From: Brassica napus
Taxonomy: Eukaryota; Streptophyta; Magnoliopsida; Brassicales; Brassicaceae
Length of the DNA: 64,000 bases
Assembly (NCBI RefSeq): GCF_020379485.1
Contig: NC_063436.1
Span: forward strand, 23,434,423 to 23,498,422
Direction of reading: 5' to 3'
Made by a program: the position numbers and the translations under genes. The notes below the pieces were generated by a model. It searched no databases, was not told the DNA's origin, and was given only the letters and a program-made list of their open reading frames with translations. This document shows, one piece after another, positions 44,438 through 56,025 of this stretch. Position 1 is the first letter of the stretch; the number at the start of each line of letters is the position of its first letter.

Positions 44438-45033
44438 GAGATTAATGTGATGGAGAAGGGGAAGAAAGAAAAGAAACATGGAGCCACTGGAAAGGTCGAG
44501 CAAGAAGTTGGTACCAAGTATTGAAGAGTGTGTAGAGGAAAGTAGAAAGCAGAACAATCAGTTGCCTGTTCCGTCATCAGAACAGTCGCACCAGATAGAG
44601 CAAAAACGAGTAGAGGCTGTGGACATCAATGGATCTATCCTCTCTTGCCATTTTGTGTGATATCCTGCATCCTCTTCAATGAAATGGTAGCCCCTAAACA
44701 CTCTTAACTCCACCATTAAATAGCCTGTTCCACACCTAGACCGTCTACCCTGAATGATGCCTGTGATGAGAAGCTCACGCTACTCTTAAATGAATGTAGG
44801 GAGTTCTGTCTCGATAGTGTTGCTTTTTCAGGTTTGAGATGAAGAGTATGGAGCCGATTTTTGAACAGCAGTCAGTGGGGTTCCGGTAAGGGTGTGTTGT
44901 CCTAGTTTTACTGCTTGTATGGTTCAGAGATTCGTGGTTAAAGTATGGTTGCTGAGAATAGGAGAGTTCCCACACTTTCAAACCTTTCTCCCTGTTCTTG
45001 ATACTTGATATTGTTTGAGGACAAACAAGGATC
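43349..45033 (+). other. Non-coding 3' internal region of the TR-GAG element
   Basis: It contains the GGGAGGCAACCCAC hairpin-like motif at about 43394 that is common after gag in Athila-like elements, A-runs at about 43603-43622 and an A38 tract at 44399-44436. No gene product is supported; short frames through the A tract only encode poly-Lys. Confidence 0.75.
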
Positions 45034-45048
45034 TAAGTCTGGGGGAAT
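45034..45048 (+). other. Polypurine tract
   Basis: TAAGTCTGGGGGAAT lies directly before the 3' LTR and includes the purine run GGGGGAA, the plus-strand primer of reverse transcription. Confidence 0.8.
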
Positions 45049-46251
45049 TGATATATGGTGTTTTATACATCTTGTATATATGCTTTTAAATTGGTTTTCA
45101 AGTCTTTATCGAGTCTTCCTAGTCCTTTTCGAGTCATTACAGGTCTGGAGTTGCATTGGATGGGAGATGAATCAGCTGGAACAAAAGAGGCAGAAAACAA
45201 TGCAATTTGGTGGTTTTCACGCAGAACAGTCTTGATGACTGTTCCGGATAGCGGAGCAACCCGAGTGACTGTTCCGAGTGAGTGTTCCAGCGGCAGAGAT
45301 TTTTAAGGAAACTACAAGTCATTACGGGATTTGCCCTAATTATCCCATCTTTTTCTCCCAGCCGCCTGTGGCTATGATATATCATATTTTTCTCTTTCTT
45401 TTTACATTCTACGCTAGTTTACAGAGAGGAACCAGACCCAAAAACTCCATTGTTGGATTTGCTTATTGTAAAGGGAGAAGGATCTCTACACTCTTGAGAA
45501 GAATCCTGAACCCTATCTCTTTTATTTTATTGATTCAGCATGTTTTCTTCATCTGTTATCTCTGTGTTTTCTTGCTCCATGGCTGAGTAGTCAGCTTGCT
45601 TAGTCTAGGGTGTTAGGGTGTTAGATCCGTGAGCTTGACATAAATAAGTTATAAATCGATTGTCTTCATTCATTGTTGTTCTTAAGGCTTGCATCAAGTT
45701 AACCACTTAGTGCCTGATTCTAGGTTTAATCTATTCATCAAAAGTGTTATAGGTTGCTAGACATAACTTGAATGAGCATTGCATCCCTAACCAGCGAAAG
45801 TAGATGTTAGGGTGTTTTGTGAACATATCGGACTTGACCTCTATTGCTTGCTGTCGCATCTTGATCCAAACGAGAGTTTAGGTATCAAGATCGATCAGCA
45901 TAGGGAGCAGTACCACGACAGTGGGCTGTTCTACTTGAGTGATCCGAGTTCTAGACTTGCTCTTAATTAAACTTGAATAATTGTTTGGCTCACACTTGTT
46001 TAACACCCGATCAAACCACCCTAGGCTAGCATTTTTAATCATCTGAAAACTTTAATTCAATCTATTACTTGCTTGTTACGATTCCTCAACTTTAAAACCC
46101 CCATATTGTTTTAGCTTAATATTGATCCTATAGAAATAAAGTGTAACAGTTGGTCTCTGTGGATTCGATCCTAAAGTGCTACATCGACATACCATTCGAT
46201 TGTGGTAGTGTGCACATTAGGTTATTTGGTGTGCGTATACACGTAATATCA
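45049..46251 (+). repeat. 3' LTR of the TR-GAG element
   Basis: Same length as the 5' LTR and identical by eye except T for C at 45172. Confidence 0.95.
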
Positions 46252-46294
46252 GTTTCATTGGTTTTCTTTCACTACTAGCTATTTAGTATTAATA

Positions 46295-47285
46295 ATAGGT
46301 TAGGTTAAGATCTATGCCTTGCGAAAGATGAATATTGTATTTAAAAATTATTTTACGTATTATATGTTTTTAACATATGATGAAATAATAAATATATACT
46401 GAATAATTCAAAAATAATTAACATATAAATAAATTTTATTAATCCAAACAATATTGTTTCTATTTGATAGGATATATAATTAAATTTAAATGATATTAAC
46501 ATATAATATATTTTAATATTAGTGTCTATTAAATGATGTTTTCTATTTGTATGGTTTTTTTAATCAATTCTATCTTTTATAGCAAAAAAAAATAAATTAC
46601 TGATAACAAAATTTTTATTGTGGGATTAATAGTTTTAGTATTTAATATTTTGTAATTTAAAAAAAAAATTAAGTTGTCAATGTTTGTTTAAAGCTTTTAT
46701 CAGAAAAAAATGTTCAAACTAAATTTTGAAATTAAAGTTTATGTATTTTATATGGGATATAGTTTAATTTAAAATGATATAGATATCTTTTAATCTTAAT
46801 AATTATTAAATGAGACTTTCTACTTACATGATTTTGTAATCATTAATATCTTGTCATAATAAAAATTTTAAATCAATAAACAAAATTTGAATTTGAGACT
46901 TTTAACCTTTTTAGTAATATATAGTCGTTTTAAAATTTTTTAAAATAAAACATATACAGAAAATATAATTTTATTATATGGTTAATGTGGATGTTTAATT
47001 TATTTTAATAGTTTAAAATTAAATAAATATGATAGATGGTACACTAATTTTTATCAAATCTTAATTATTCAAAATCATTAATTGTCATATATATTTTAGC
47101 CACATTAGACAATTCTGTAATTTTTATTTAAAGAATATAAAGAACGTTACTAATAAATTTATGGTTAAGCTTATTATATATTTAGATAGACCAACTTATT
47201 TCTCTATAGATTCTAAAAATCATTGTATTGATGACATGTGGCAACAAAACAATGTTGTAATGTTTTTCAATTAATATATAAGGGA
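46295..47285 (-). mobile_element. Helitron-like AT-rich insertion in copy B
   Basis: It is absent from copy A, which reads directly from TAGTATTAATA to ATGTAT. On the minus strand the right end reads TCCCTTATATATTAATTG after host A, a Helitron 5' tip. The left end reads ATCTTAACCTAA followed by CCTAT, close to the CTTAACCTAG|T type 3' end but degenerate. No hairpin of good quality and no coding capacity. Confidence 0.55.
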
Positions 47286-47715
47286 TATGTATTGGATAAC
47301 TATTGTTTTTTCAGCTGATAAACATAAACCGGTTTTGATAATTATTGCTAAAAAATTTATATTGCATGTTATTCGAATTAATTTGGATCAAGTAAACATA
47401 ATTAACATTTGAAGAATGTTTGAGTTTGATCAGCTGGTTGTGTTACAAATGAATTTTTCTTCCATGCCACATGATATTTTGGACGCTAAAACCCCCTCTA
47501 AAAAAAGAAAAATAGTTATCCAATACATGGCAAACTTTATATGTTTGATGTTCCATGTCAAATATATGGCAAACATTATAATATCATTTATGTGAATTAA
47601 TTCATACATCGAACAAGATATTTCATGAAATATTTCTATGTTTGATATTCAAATTAAGATAAACACACCCCGCAAGTAACACTTTCTCTTAATTAAAATA
47701 GTTTAGTAGTGTGAG

Positions 47716-47921
47716 CAGTGCCGGCTTAGAAGGATGGCAAAGGGGGCATGAGCCTAGGGCCCAAATTATTTTTTGTATAAATAGTATTGAAAAAGGGCCC
47801 AATTTTTTGTAAAAAATTAAAGATTAAAGCCCAAAAAAATTTAAATTAGCATAGATATTTATGTTTAAAGAAAATATTATACCTTTTGCCACGGGTCCAA
47901 AAGTTTTTTGAGCCGGGACTG
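47716..47921. mobile_element. Small hAT MITE in copy B
   Basis: About 206 bp, with ends CAGTGCCGGCT and, reverse-complemented, CAGTCCCGGCT. TGTGAG is present on both sides. Copy A has the uninterrupted GATGTGAGATGTCAA at about 13019. The CAGTGCCGGC-type terminus is typical of hAT elements. Multiple GGGCCC words lie inside; non-coding. Confidence 0.75.
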
Positions 47922-48650
47922 TGTGAGATGTCAACAAGATAACACATTGGGTAGCAGCCATGATTTTTATTTGAAAACGATCGTTATTATAATGTAAATA
48001 AGATTAGGATGCTATGTCTTTATATAAAACTACATATTAAACCCTTTTTGCTGTTGGTCTGGTTGTAGTCCACTCAAATTTTTCTAGTCCCCTACCTTCC
48101 TAGAAATATTCTCTTTGTAGCCTTTTGGAATGATATTTAATCAGGTGCAGTCAGAGTTCCGCCCAGAGATTCAATCCACAGGAATGTTTATTTAAAATCA
48201 TTATCGCTTGACACAAATAGCTTTTTGAGATAATAGGTATTTCATGTTTTGGTTAGTTTCTTGGTTGGTTATATTAAATCTACTGACGCTAATTATGGTT
48301 GTTTGGACAATGGCCGTCTCATGTTAATGGACTTACTAGTTTAGGAAGATTTTTCAAGATTGAAAACATCTTCTAGTTAATCATGCTTAGCAGCGCAATA
48401 ATATGTTCATACTAAGCTGCAATAACTTCGTGTGGTGAATTCTTACGCCACAAGAATCCAGATTCGCCGGCACGTAAGGAGCCCATGACGTCACTAGAAC
48501 AGTATACATGTCAAGTCCAATAATTAAAAAAACCATTGCGTGTTTGTGACAAGTGTAGGCTTTTTCATAGGTAAGAAGGATTTACACATAATGGGGTTGG
48601 TGAGTTCAACTGTTATGTCATCTCTCAATAATTTCTCTATCCAGTTCGAG

Positions 48651-49607
48651 AAATGGTAAAACTCGAACATACAAATGAAAATATGCATTACGAGAGTGAG
48701 CAGACGAAGTTGATTAATTTAAAAAGTTCAAAACATTGGAAATTACACCAATTCTGTTTCTAGGCATTCACAAGCCTGCACATAATAGGTTTGTCTATGT
48801 TTGATAACCCTAAAAATTCTACACATAACATTTTTCACATTTTTCAAGACTTTAACTCGGTTTTGTGCCGATCAACGGTTCAACGATTACCCCTTTGATC
48901 TGCGCTCAAACCAACAACCTATAAATCACAGCAAAAACGATAATGTCATTGCCAAATAGATTTACAAGCAGAATAACATTACTTTTAGTCCCCCGGGATC
49001 AATCAAGGCTAGGTGTTAATATGCATTGCAAATGATTAAAGAAGGCACAGTGGTTTGAGATTATTAAAAAAACTTTGCACAGCCAATGATATGAGTTTTA
49101 GTGTCTGAAGGAGCACAATCCTTAGGGGACGTGTCGGCCTTCTGTGGTGAAGTTTGTTATAATGGGCAATGAAAATGATATCACTAAAAGAAAATGGGAA
49201 GTAACTATTGCAACTAAAGGGGATGCAGAACTAGAAAACTAGAGGGAGGCCACTATAAGCACTTACATTAGAAACTATATGTCCCTCGGTATTCGTTAGG
49301 TTTCTACAAGGCTATTGCTTGAATGGTAAAGTAGTCATCGTGAACCATTAGTGGGGTGTAAAAAGTGTGTGAGCTTTTACAGGTGTTCCTCTTTTATAAG
49401 TAAACATTCCTAACTCTTGTATGGGTCCAAAACTGACAGAACGAAAGTATACTTGCACAAGTGTAATTTTATGATTTGTGTGATTAAAAGCTATTAAAGT
49501 CCAGCAGGCACTTTCATGATCATTATCATCAATATGAAGAAGGAAAAGCGAGAAAGTTTCAGCATTTACCTTTAATCATGAGGGATTTTGGAAGATACTT
49601 CTGACGT
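48651..49607. other. Intergenic DNA downstream of CLPR4, no gene recognised
   Basis: The sequence is more balanced in base composition than the transposon-rich parts. No supported frame. It probably contains the CLPR4 3' UTR immediately left of 49608. Confidence 0.45.
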
Positions 49608-51826
49608 TTAGATGAGTTGTGCCTTTTTAAGGTCGGACACAACTCCTCTGTCTTGGCTGCCCCTTTCGTTGTAAACAACCTGCAAACAGATTACAGGAAG
49701 AGAATAATTCAACTCTGCAGTAGATAACCAGTCTATGTTGGTGGAAAACAAAATCATTCATGTGTCATTTATCGTACCTTATCAATGATCCCGTATTCGA
49801 CAGCCTCACTAGGACTAAAATATTTTGGGCGTTTCATGTCAGCTTCAATCTGCTCCGGGGATTTTCCAATATGCTTTGAATACAGCTTGACCTTGAGTTT
49901 GACATTACACAGAACAGAGACACACGTGTAATCTAATCAGATAAGTTTGAAGATAAAAATGAAGAGTACAGGAAAGAGAATGCGCACATGATTTCAATTT
50001 TGCTAGCAAGTACATACTCATGATGGCTAATTAGGTGCATTTAAGATGTCCGTAAGCAAATAGTCATAGAACATATCACGTAAACAACTGTATACTGTTG
50101 TAAATTAAACTATGCTATTCTAAGTATATCACAACTGCTTTTTAACTATGTGAGTTCATTTAAAGTTGAGTTTTCTCACCATTTCTGTCTTTATGTGATT
50201 GATTTCTTTCCTTGCGATTTCAACATCGGTTGCTTGGCCTTGAAATCGAGCAATGGGCTACAAAGATGTCAAATAAAAGAAAATATATGGATAACAGATA
50301 TTCACAAAAACTAAGAATCATATAAGCCTTTCTCCCAATTAGGTGGGAAACAGACGCCACTTACAATCTAAAATAAAGATCATGAAGAACCTGTTTTATC
50401 ATTATAGTGGATGAGGGCAATGCAGAACGATTTCCTTTTGCACCAGCAGTCAGAAGCAAAGCAGCTTCACCCCAAGCATTCCCAACGCAAAGAGTAAAGA
50501 TTGGTGGTTTGACATACCTGAAGTCAAAAGATAATATAAGAGATGATTCTTGCATGGATATATGCTCAGTCTCCGAAAAACAACAAGTCAAAAAAAGCAT
50601 AACATAAAACAATTTCTTCAATTTTGCGGTTTAGAATACTCGGGAAACCAGCTCCAGGATTAGAGTCTAGCCATAGATTCTTGTTTAGAAAGAGATACGA
50701 AAATGAAGTAAATTAAAGAAGAGGGATAAAGAATACTAACCCCATGACATCATAAATTGCAAAAGCCTCGGTATCATAGCCCAACTTCTCACCATTCTGA
50801 AATGTAAAAAAAATTGAATTCTCTTAAAACATTACAAAGATTAGGTAATGAATTATAGACCACAATTTCAAGGTCACTATTAAAGGATGCGTTCTCAAAG
50901 ATGGAAGACTTTCTAATGGAAGCTTACCTTGGTCGTCCCAGTGGAGTTAATGTAGAGGTAAATAGGCTTTTCCTCGTCTTCATACTGAAGGTAAAGAAAC
51001 TCGGCGAGTATCAACTCAGTGACTGAAGGTACAAGAGACATTCCCAAATAAACAATCCGGTTTTTGAACAAATACGATGCCAGATCAGGAGGAGGTTGTT
51101 CGTGTGCACTCCCTTTTGAAAAAGGTATAACCTGTTGATGAAAGGAAACACACTCAGACAAACCATGGGAACAAATAAATAAAGACTCACCACACAATGA
51201 ATATGCAAATGGCACACACAATTGAGTGAAACCTCTGTCACATTCTCAACTTGCTTCTCATAAAGGCAATCACATAGCACATAGATTCTTCTAATAGTGC
51301 ACATAGGTTCAAGAATCATACTCAACCCTCTGTATAAACATGTAGTAGCATCACCGATCAATCAAACAACTGCAAGCCCTGAACATTCTCCCCGTTGTGA
51401 GCTAGTTTGCCTATGTCTAGTCACTCTAATCTATCGGCTCGCCAGCTCAAAATCACTAATCTACAGCCAAGCAAACCTCGATTTCGAAATCGTAACAGTA
51501 TATATAGCTTTGTTAATCGAGATAAACAATGTGAAATGTAAACATTCAAGTACCATAGTGACAACTCCGCGCTTAGGATTAGAGCTTGAGAGATTTAACG
51601 GATTAAGCGATTTCGAACGAAGCTTAGCGCCGCAGAAGTCGCTAGAGATGCTTCCTCCGGTGTACGGGGAGAGTAAGCCATTCGAGAGAGAAGCTCTGAG
51701 CGAAGAAGAAGAAGAAGACGAGCATATCACTTTAGATCTCAGGTTGCGTGTTGAAGACGGGATTATCGCTGACGTACGACCTCGGAAAGTTGTGAAGCTC
51801 GTCGCAGTCGCTGCTGCTACCTCCAT
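49608..51826 (-). CDS. CLPR4: ClpR4, non-catalytic subunit of the plastid Clp protease core
   Basis: There are seven exons on the minus strand: 51826-51554, 51131-50928, 50796-50741, 50517-50391, 50257-50180, 49891-49778 and 49679-49608. All are GT-AG, total 924 bp and 307 residues, close to the ~305 of Arabidopsis ClpR4. The Ser-rich N terminus (about 60-90 residues) is a stromal transit peptide. The ClpP-fold domain starts near PPPDLASYLFKNRIVYLG and includes YLYINSTGTTKNGEKLGYDT. The position normally holding the catalytic Ser reads GNAWGEAALLL and the His site reads GNRSALPSS, so Ser and His of the ClpP triad are missing, as known for ClpR proteins. It forms the ClpP1/R1-R4 ring of the plastid protease. 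It is divergent from UGLYAH. Confidence 0.95.
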
Positions 51827-52189
51827 TTTTTTCCCTTTGTTGCAGAGAGAGAGAGAGAGAGAGTCGCCGAGACATGGAACCGAAACGATAACGAACGATC
51901 CTTATCAAATTGGGCCGCCTATGGGCTATAAAAATTAAAATAATAGGCCCTTTAAGTTTCTATATGGACCGGGAATTTATACCGGTTTAAAAAATCCAAT
52001 CGGAACCGAATTAAACCGGTTTTAAAAAGGAACCATTCACGAGAGACTACTAGCAAACAAAAACATCGACCACAGAGAATCTTTTGTGTCGTATTCTGAA
52101 TTTTGTGTTCTTTCTTTTATAAAAAACAAACCAAATGAGTGAAAGTGAAGCACTGAAACCTGAATTATTCCACTAAATCCTCACCGAAG
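51827..52189. promoter_or_regulatory. Shared divergent promoter region of CLPR4 and UGLYAH
   Basis: The two start codons are 363 bp apart. Site II-type elements TGGGCC (51911-51916) and TGGGCT (51922-51927) and a further GGCCC (51946-51950) form a cluster nearer to CLPR4. Such TGGGCY elements bind TCP factors and are common at plastid and ribosomal protein genes. A GA repeat at about 51845-51864 lies in the CLPR4 leader, and two ACCGGTTT words occur at about 51983 and 52014. No clear TATA box for either gene. Confidence 0.6.
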
Positions 52190-54589
52190 ATGCGTTCACT
52201 TCACCTAATCTCCTTCTTCATCATCATCATCATCAGTAAGTATGAATCTTTTCGATTCTTCACAAGCTTTTGTTCATAACTGACTGACAAGGTTCTCATT
52301 TGTTATCAATTACCTTGGCGAAGGTCTTTTTGTTAAAGCTTCGAAAAGCGACGATGGGTTTTGCTCTGCGCCTTCGATCACTGAGTCAGACGAGAAGACG
52401 AAACCCATTTACTGGAAAGTCACGAATCCAACACTCTCTCCTTCTCACCTCCAAGGTTCGAATGTGTTTTCTTTACAAAGATCCTCACTTTCTAGCTTCG
52501 TGTCATCGAAAGTTTGATACTTTTGTTGGTCAAGTTCGAGTTTTTTTATGTTCTAGGTAGAGTTTACTTGGACTAGTGCTTAATCTGAGCTCCTGTCTTG
52601 CAAAAAGCTCTTAACTTCTGATCATTTAGGTGCTTGGCATAGTAGCTATAGTTCAGTCTCTTTCTGAAAAGTTGTTCCTTTTGTATATTTAGATTAGTTT
52701 TCTGATTAAATTTGGACCTTTGTAAAAGTGTTTTAAGCAGTAAGTTTCTGATTTTGTAGACTTGCCGGGTTATACAAGAAGTGTATACAAACGAGATCAT
52801 GCGTTGATAACACCGGAAAGTCATGTGTTCAGCCCTTTACCTGACTGGTACATCTCTTTTCTTTCTTTTGCTAGCTTCAGAAGTATACAGGCTCTTGAGC
52901 TTACTTGTTTCTTAAATTGACAGGACAAATACATTAGGGGCGTATTTGATCACACCTGCAATGGGTTCCCATTTTGTCATGTACTTTGCGAAAATGAAAG
53001 GTCTGTTATCAATAATATCAAGTTCTTGAGACTATCCTTCTTTATATTCTTCATTTGGATGATATAACTGTCTATGAACTTAGCTTTTGTGTACACGAGT
53101 GAGCTACTTGACCAATCTCCTTGTTATTATTAGAACATCCAGTGATTTTAAGGCTTAGAAATTTGCGGCGTTATATGATCCACTTGTAGAATTTTTGTGA
53201 GGTCTAGCTGAGTTTTAATATCTCTTGCAGAAATGTCAAGTTCAGATTTACCTCCAAAAGACACCGAGCGGTAATGTTACTTAATATAAGCTCTCTCTCT
53301 CTTTCTTTAACGTAAACTTGTACTTATCAACAGTCTGCTGATTATTTCCTTTCAAATGTCTTGAATCTTCTTCAAGTCTTGTATTCGTGGTCGATGGTGC
53401 TGTGACACTGACTAACACATCCAGTTCCTCTACAAAATTGACGGTATGGTTTCTGTGAATAACAATTTACAGAAGTATTCTGCTGATAGTCCATTTTTTT
53501 AAATGTAGGTTGATTCATATGCATACCTACCTCCAAACTTTCATCATTCCTTGGACTGTGTTGAGTCTGCAACACTTGTTGTCTTTGAGCGGAGGTTCTT
53601 CTCCTTCGCCCTTGATTTAACAAGAAATTTCCAGATCTCTCTACGGTTTTATAACTTTAAAAACTCCTCTGGTACTGCTATATCTATAGGTATGAACGTC
53701 TAGGGAGTCACACAACAGAGCTTATCGTTGGCTCCACTGACAAGAAACCACTACTTGAGACTCCCGGTGAGGTAAGTGTGTAGAAAACTAAACCACTTTC
53801 TCATAATGCATTCAAGCTGTAGATTCTAAATTAAGTCAGCTCTGAAAACGCCATTTTGTTATCGTTTACAGGTTTTTGAGCTGCGGAAACTTCTTCCGGT
53901 CTCCCTTGCTTATGACTTCAACATCCATGTAAGCACTTCGTATGAGCATCTAATGAAATCCTTTCGCTTCTTCAGACCTCTTAAGCTTAATTAGTATTGT
54001 TTCTGTCATATGCAGATTATGGACTTTCAGCCTGGAGAGTTTCTCAATGTTAAGGTACATAACTGTTTAGATTCAATACCATAGGGATCTTAATACCCAC
54101 TTGTAATTTACTTTCTTTCCAACTGTTCTTATTCAGTTTAGATTCATTCTTCTCAAATGATTTTGGAATGTTAACAGGAAGTTCATTATAACCAACATGG
54201 TTTGTTGCTTCTGGAAGGCCAAGGCATTTATCGCTTGGGAGATAACTGGTATGCGCCACACTGTACTAATAAATTGCAAGTGTGATATATAATTAGATTA
54301 CTCAATGTGATCTTTTCTCTAAATAGGTATCCAGTTCAGGCTGGTGATGTCATATGGATGGCTCCTTTTGTTCCTCAGTGGTAAGATACTGCCCCATGGT
54401 TTTAATTTCTACTTATGTCTTAAACCTTTGGAAGAACCAAATTCTCTTGGAACTGTTTCCTGACAACCTGAAAGATCACTCGACCACACACATTCTTAGC
54501 TAGTTGTTTGTTGTTTCAGGTATGCTGCACTTGGAAAGAATAGGTCTCGCTATTTGTTGTACAAAGATGTGAATCGTAATCCGTTGTAA
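52190..54589 (+). CDS. UGLYAH: (S)-ureidoglycine aminohydrolase
   Basis: There are 13 exons: 52190-52235, 52324-52455, 52760-52847, 52924-53000, 53231-53270, 53377-53443, 53509-53594, 53690-53771, 53872-53928, 54016-54054, 54178-54248, 54327-54380 and 54520-54589. The total is 909 bp and 302 residues, against about 298 in Arabidopsis. The enzyme hydrolyses (S)-ureidoglycine to (S)-ureidoglycolate and ammonia, after allantoate amidohydrolase in purine-nitrogen recovery in the ER. The N terminus ([13 protein letters not shown]) is a signal peptide. Two cupin barrels follow. The second carries the Mn ligands in EVHYNQH (Glu, His, His) and a Gln in FVPQW, as in the Arabidopsis enzyme structure. 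All junctions keep frame and no defect is visible. Very small exons (39-57 bp) occur near the 3' end. Confidence 0.95.
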
Positions 54590-55119
54590 CCAAAGATCCA
54601 AATGACTTGATGTGAAGTATGGAGAAGAGTTCTTTGGACTAGAAGCCAGAATCTTGTTCTTTAGCTTTCAGTCTTAAAAGCTTCTCATGTTCATTATTCC
54701 AAGCATCAGCTACTTTTGTTTTGTATGAAGAAAACTAATTTGAAAATGTCAGTTGCCTCTACTGCTTTCGCCATAGTTTTTTATATATCTTGTTTTCTTT
54801 GACATGCATAACCTAAACCAGGAGAGGCAAAGAGTACAAAGATCAAGCCGAAAACCATATCTTATTCAGATGCATTATGGCTCATTAATACACAAACGAG
54901 CATATTCATTAGACGCTTAATTCAAAGAAAGCTTATAGAAGGCAGGCCTTATCACCAAAATCTCGAGATGTCTAAAGCTATAAAACCACCTTCCATTTCT
55001 GGCCCTAAAGGCCTCTAATTTCCAAATGGCTACATTTTCATGTAAGTTGTATTATTTGTTTCTTTTGTTTGGCCTTTTAGAACGTTAGTCTAGCTCAGTA
55101 GCAGAGTCTAGATAGGCTC
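54590..55119. other. UGLYAH 3' UTR and intergenic DNA
   Basis: No coding feature. Poly(A)-signal-like AATAAA-type words are not prominent; the first ~200 bp are likely transcribed as UTR. Confidence 0.45.
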
Positions 55120-55122
55120 TTA

Positions 55123-56022
55123 GAGCATCTCAAATGTATTACTCCAAATTTTACTCCAAAATGGTGTAACTCCAAAATGGAGTTAGATTTTACTCCAATG
55201 TATTACTCCATTTTTTACTCCAAACAAAAAGATTCTTTTTTCATTTAGTTAATAATTGTTATTAGTACTTTCAACTTATAAAAAATTAACAATTAACCCA
55301 ACTATTTTATGTTTACAAAATTTCTATAATAATATATTTTATTTAAATTAAATATTTATCATTAAAAATACAACTAGAGATTATCTTCCAATTTCAATTC
55401 GTGCAGATTTTATCATATGCAATTTTTCTAATTCAAAAATATTTTTATGCATTAAAAGAACATAAAGAAAAAATAAAGTTTTGTTTTGTAATTTGAATTA
55501 TGTATTGGGTCCTATTGTTTGTTTGTGCATATATCAAGTTCAACAAGTACAAATGTTATCAATCAAAATTTTGACCCACAAAATTAAAAAACTCATCTAT
55601 TCCGTTTGAATAATACTTCACCGCTTTTAGTAGTTTCGAAAACAATTTACCGAATTAATTATTAAATTACTTATTTATATTACATTATATTTATTTTATA
55701 TTTTTTTATTTTTAGTTTTGACTTTTATGAGTTTATGCATATTTTCTGTAAACTATAAAGTAGTAATCTTTTGTGGAGTATTATATTTTTTTTATGTTAT
55801 TATGTTATTTTAAGTATGAAATAAAAACATTAAAAATCAAAAGGACCATTTTATAAATATAAAAAGTTCAACTCCAAAATGGAGTAATGGGTAAGATTAC
55901 TCCATAAATGGAGTAACCCTAGCTATTACTCCATTTTGGAGTTGAATATAGAGTGGGGTTGGAGATGATTTTACTCCATAATTGAGTTTGGAGTCAAAAA
56001 TGGAGTAGGGTTGGAGATGTTC
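55123..56022. mobile_element. Tourist-like (PIF/Harbinger) MITE, 900 bp
   Basis: Terminal inverted repeats read GAGCATCTCAAATGTATTAC and, reverse-complemented from the right, GAACATCTCCAACCCTACTC. The 3-bp duplication TTA occurs at 55120-55122 and 56023-56025. The GAGCATCTCCAA terminus with TTA duplication is typical of plant Tourist elements. Both ends carry several ACTCCAAAATGGAGTA-type words that would fold back. No coding capacity. Confidence 0.82.
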
Positions 56023-56025
56023 TTA

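Larger units (their letters stand above)
39505..46251 (+). mobile_element. TR-GAG LTR retrotransposon (gag-protease only, Athila-like)
   Basis: The element is 6747 bp with two 1203-bp LTRs that differ, by eye, at one base (C at 39628, T at 45172). It has a perfect 5-bp target duplication GTTTC (39500-39504 and 46252-46256). The tRNA-Asp-type primer-binding site and the polypurine tract are in place. The interior encodes one long gag-protease frame and then about 1.7 kb of non-coding DNA. No reverse transcriptase, RNase H or integrase was found. This matches the non-autonomous TR-GAG type, which must borrow polymerase from a relative. The uninterrupted target is preserved in copy A at about 12571-12590. 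Confidence 0.95.
35130..48650. repeat. Segmental duplication, copy B (EXLB1 segment), enlarged by insertions
   Basis: This is the same ordered landmarks as 7930-13632 in direct orientation, stretched to about 13.5 kb. Added DNA includes a minus-strand Helitron with a nested SINE (35786-36641), a MITE in intron 1 (37521-37759), extra promoter repeat units (38470-38630), a 6.75-kb LTR element (39505-46251), another Helitron-like segment (46295-47285) and a small hAT MITE (47716-47921). Non-coding parts between these match copy A and hold no other supported gene. Confidence 0.85.

Noticed and set aside
44315..44524. 69-codon frame with poly-Lys
   Set aside because: It is created by reading through the A38 tract in the non-coding part of the TR-GAG element.
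51297..51938. 213-codon plus-strand frame
   Set aside because: It is antisense to CLPR4 exon 1 and intron 1, and the minus-strand exon chain is clearly the real gene.
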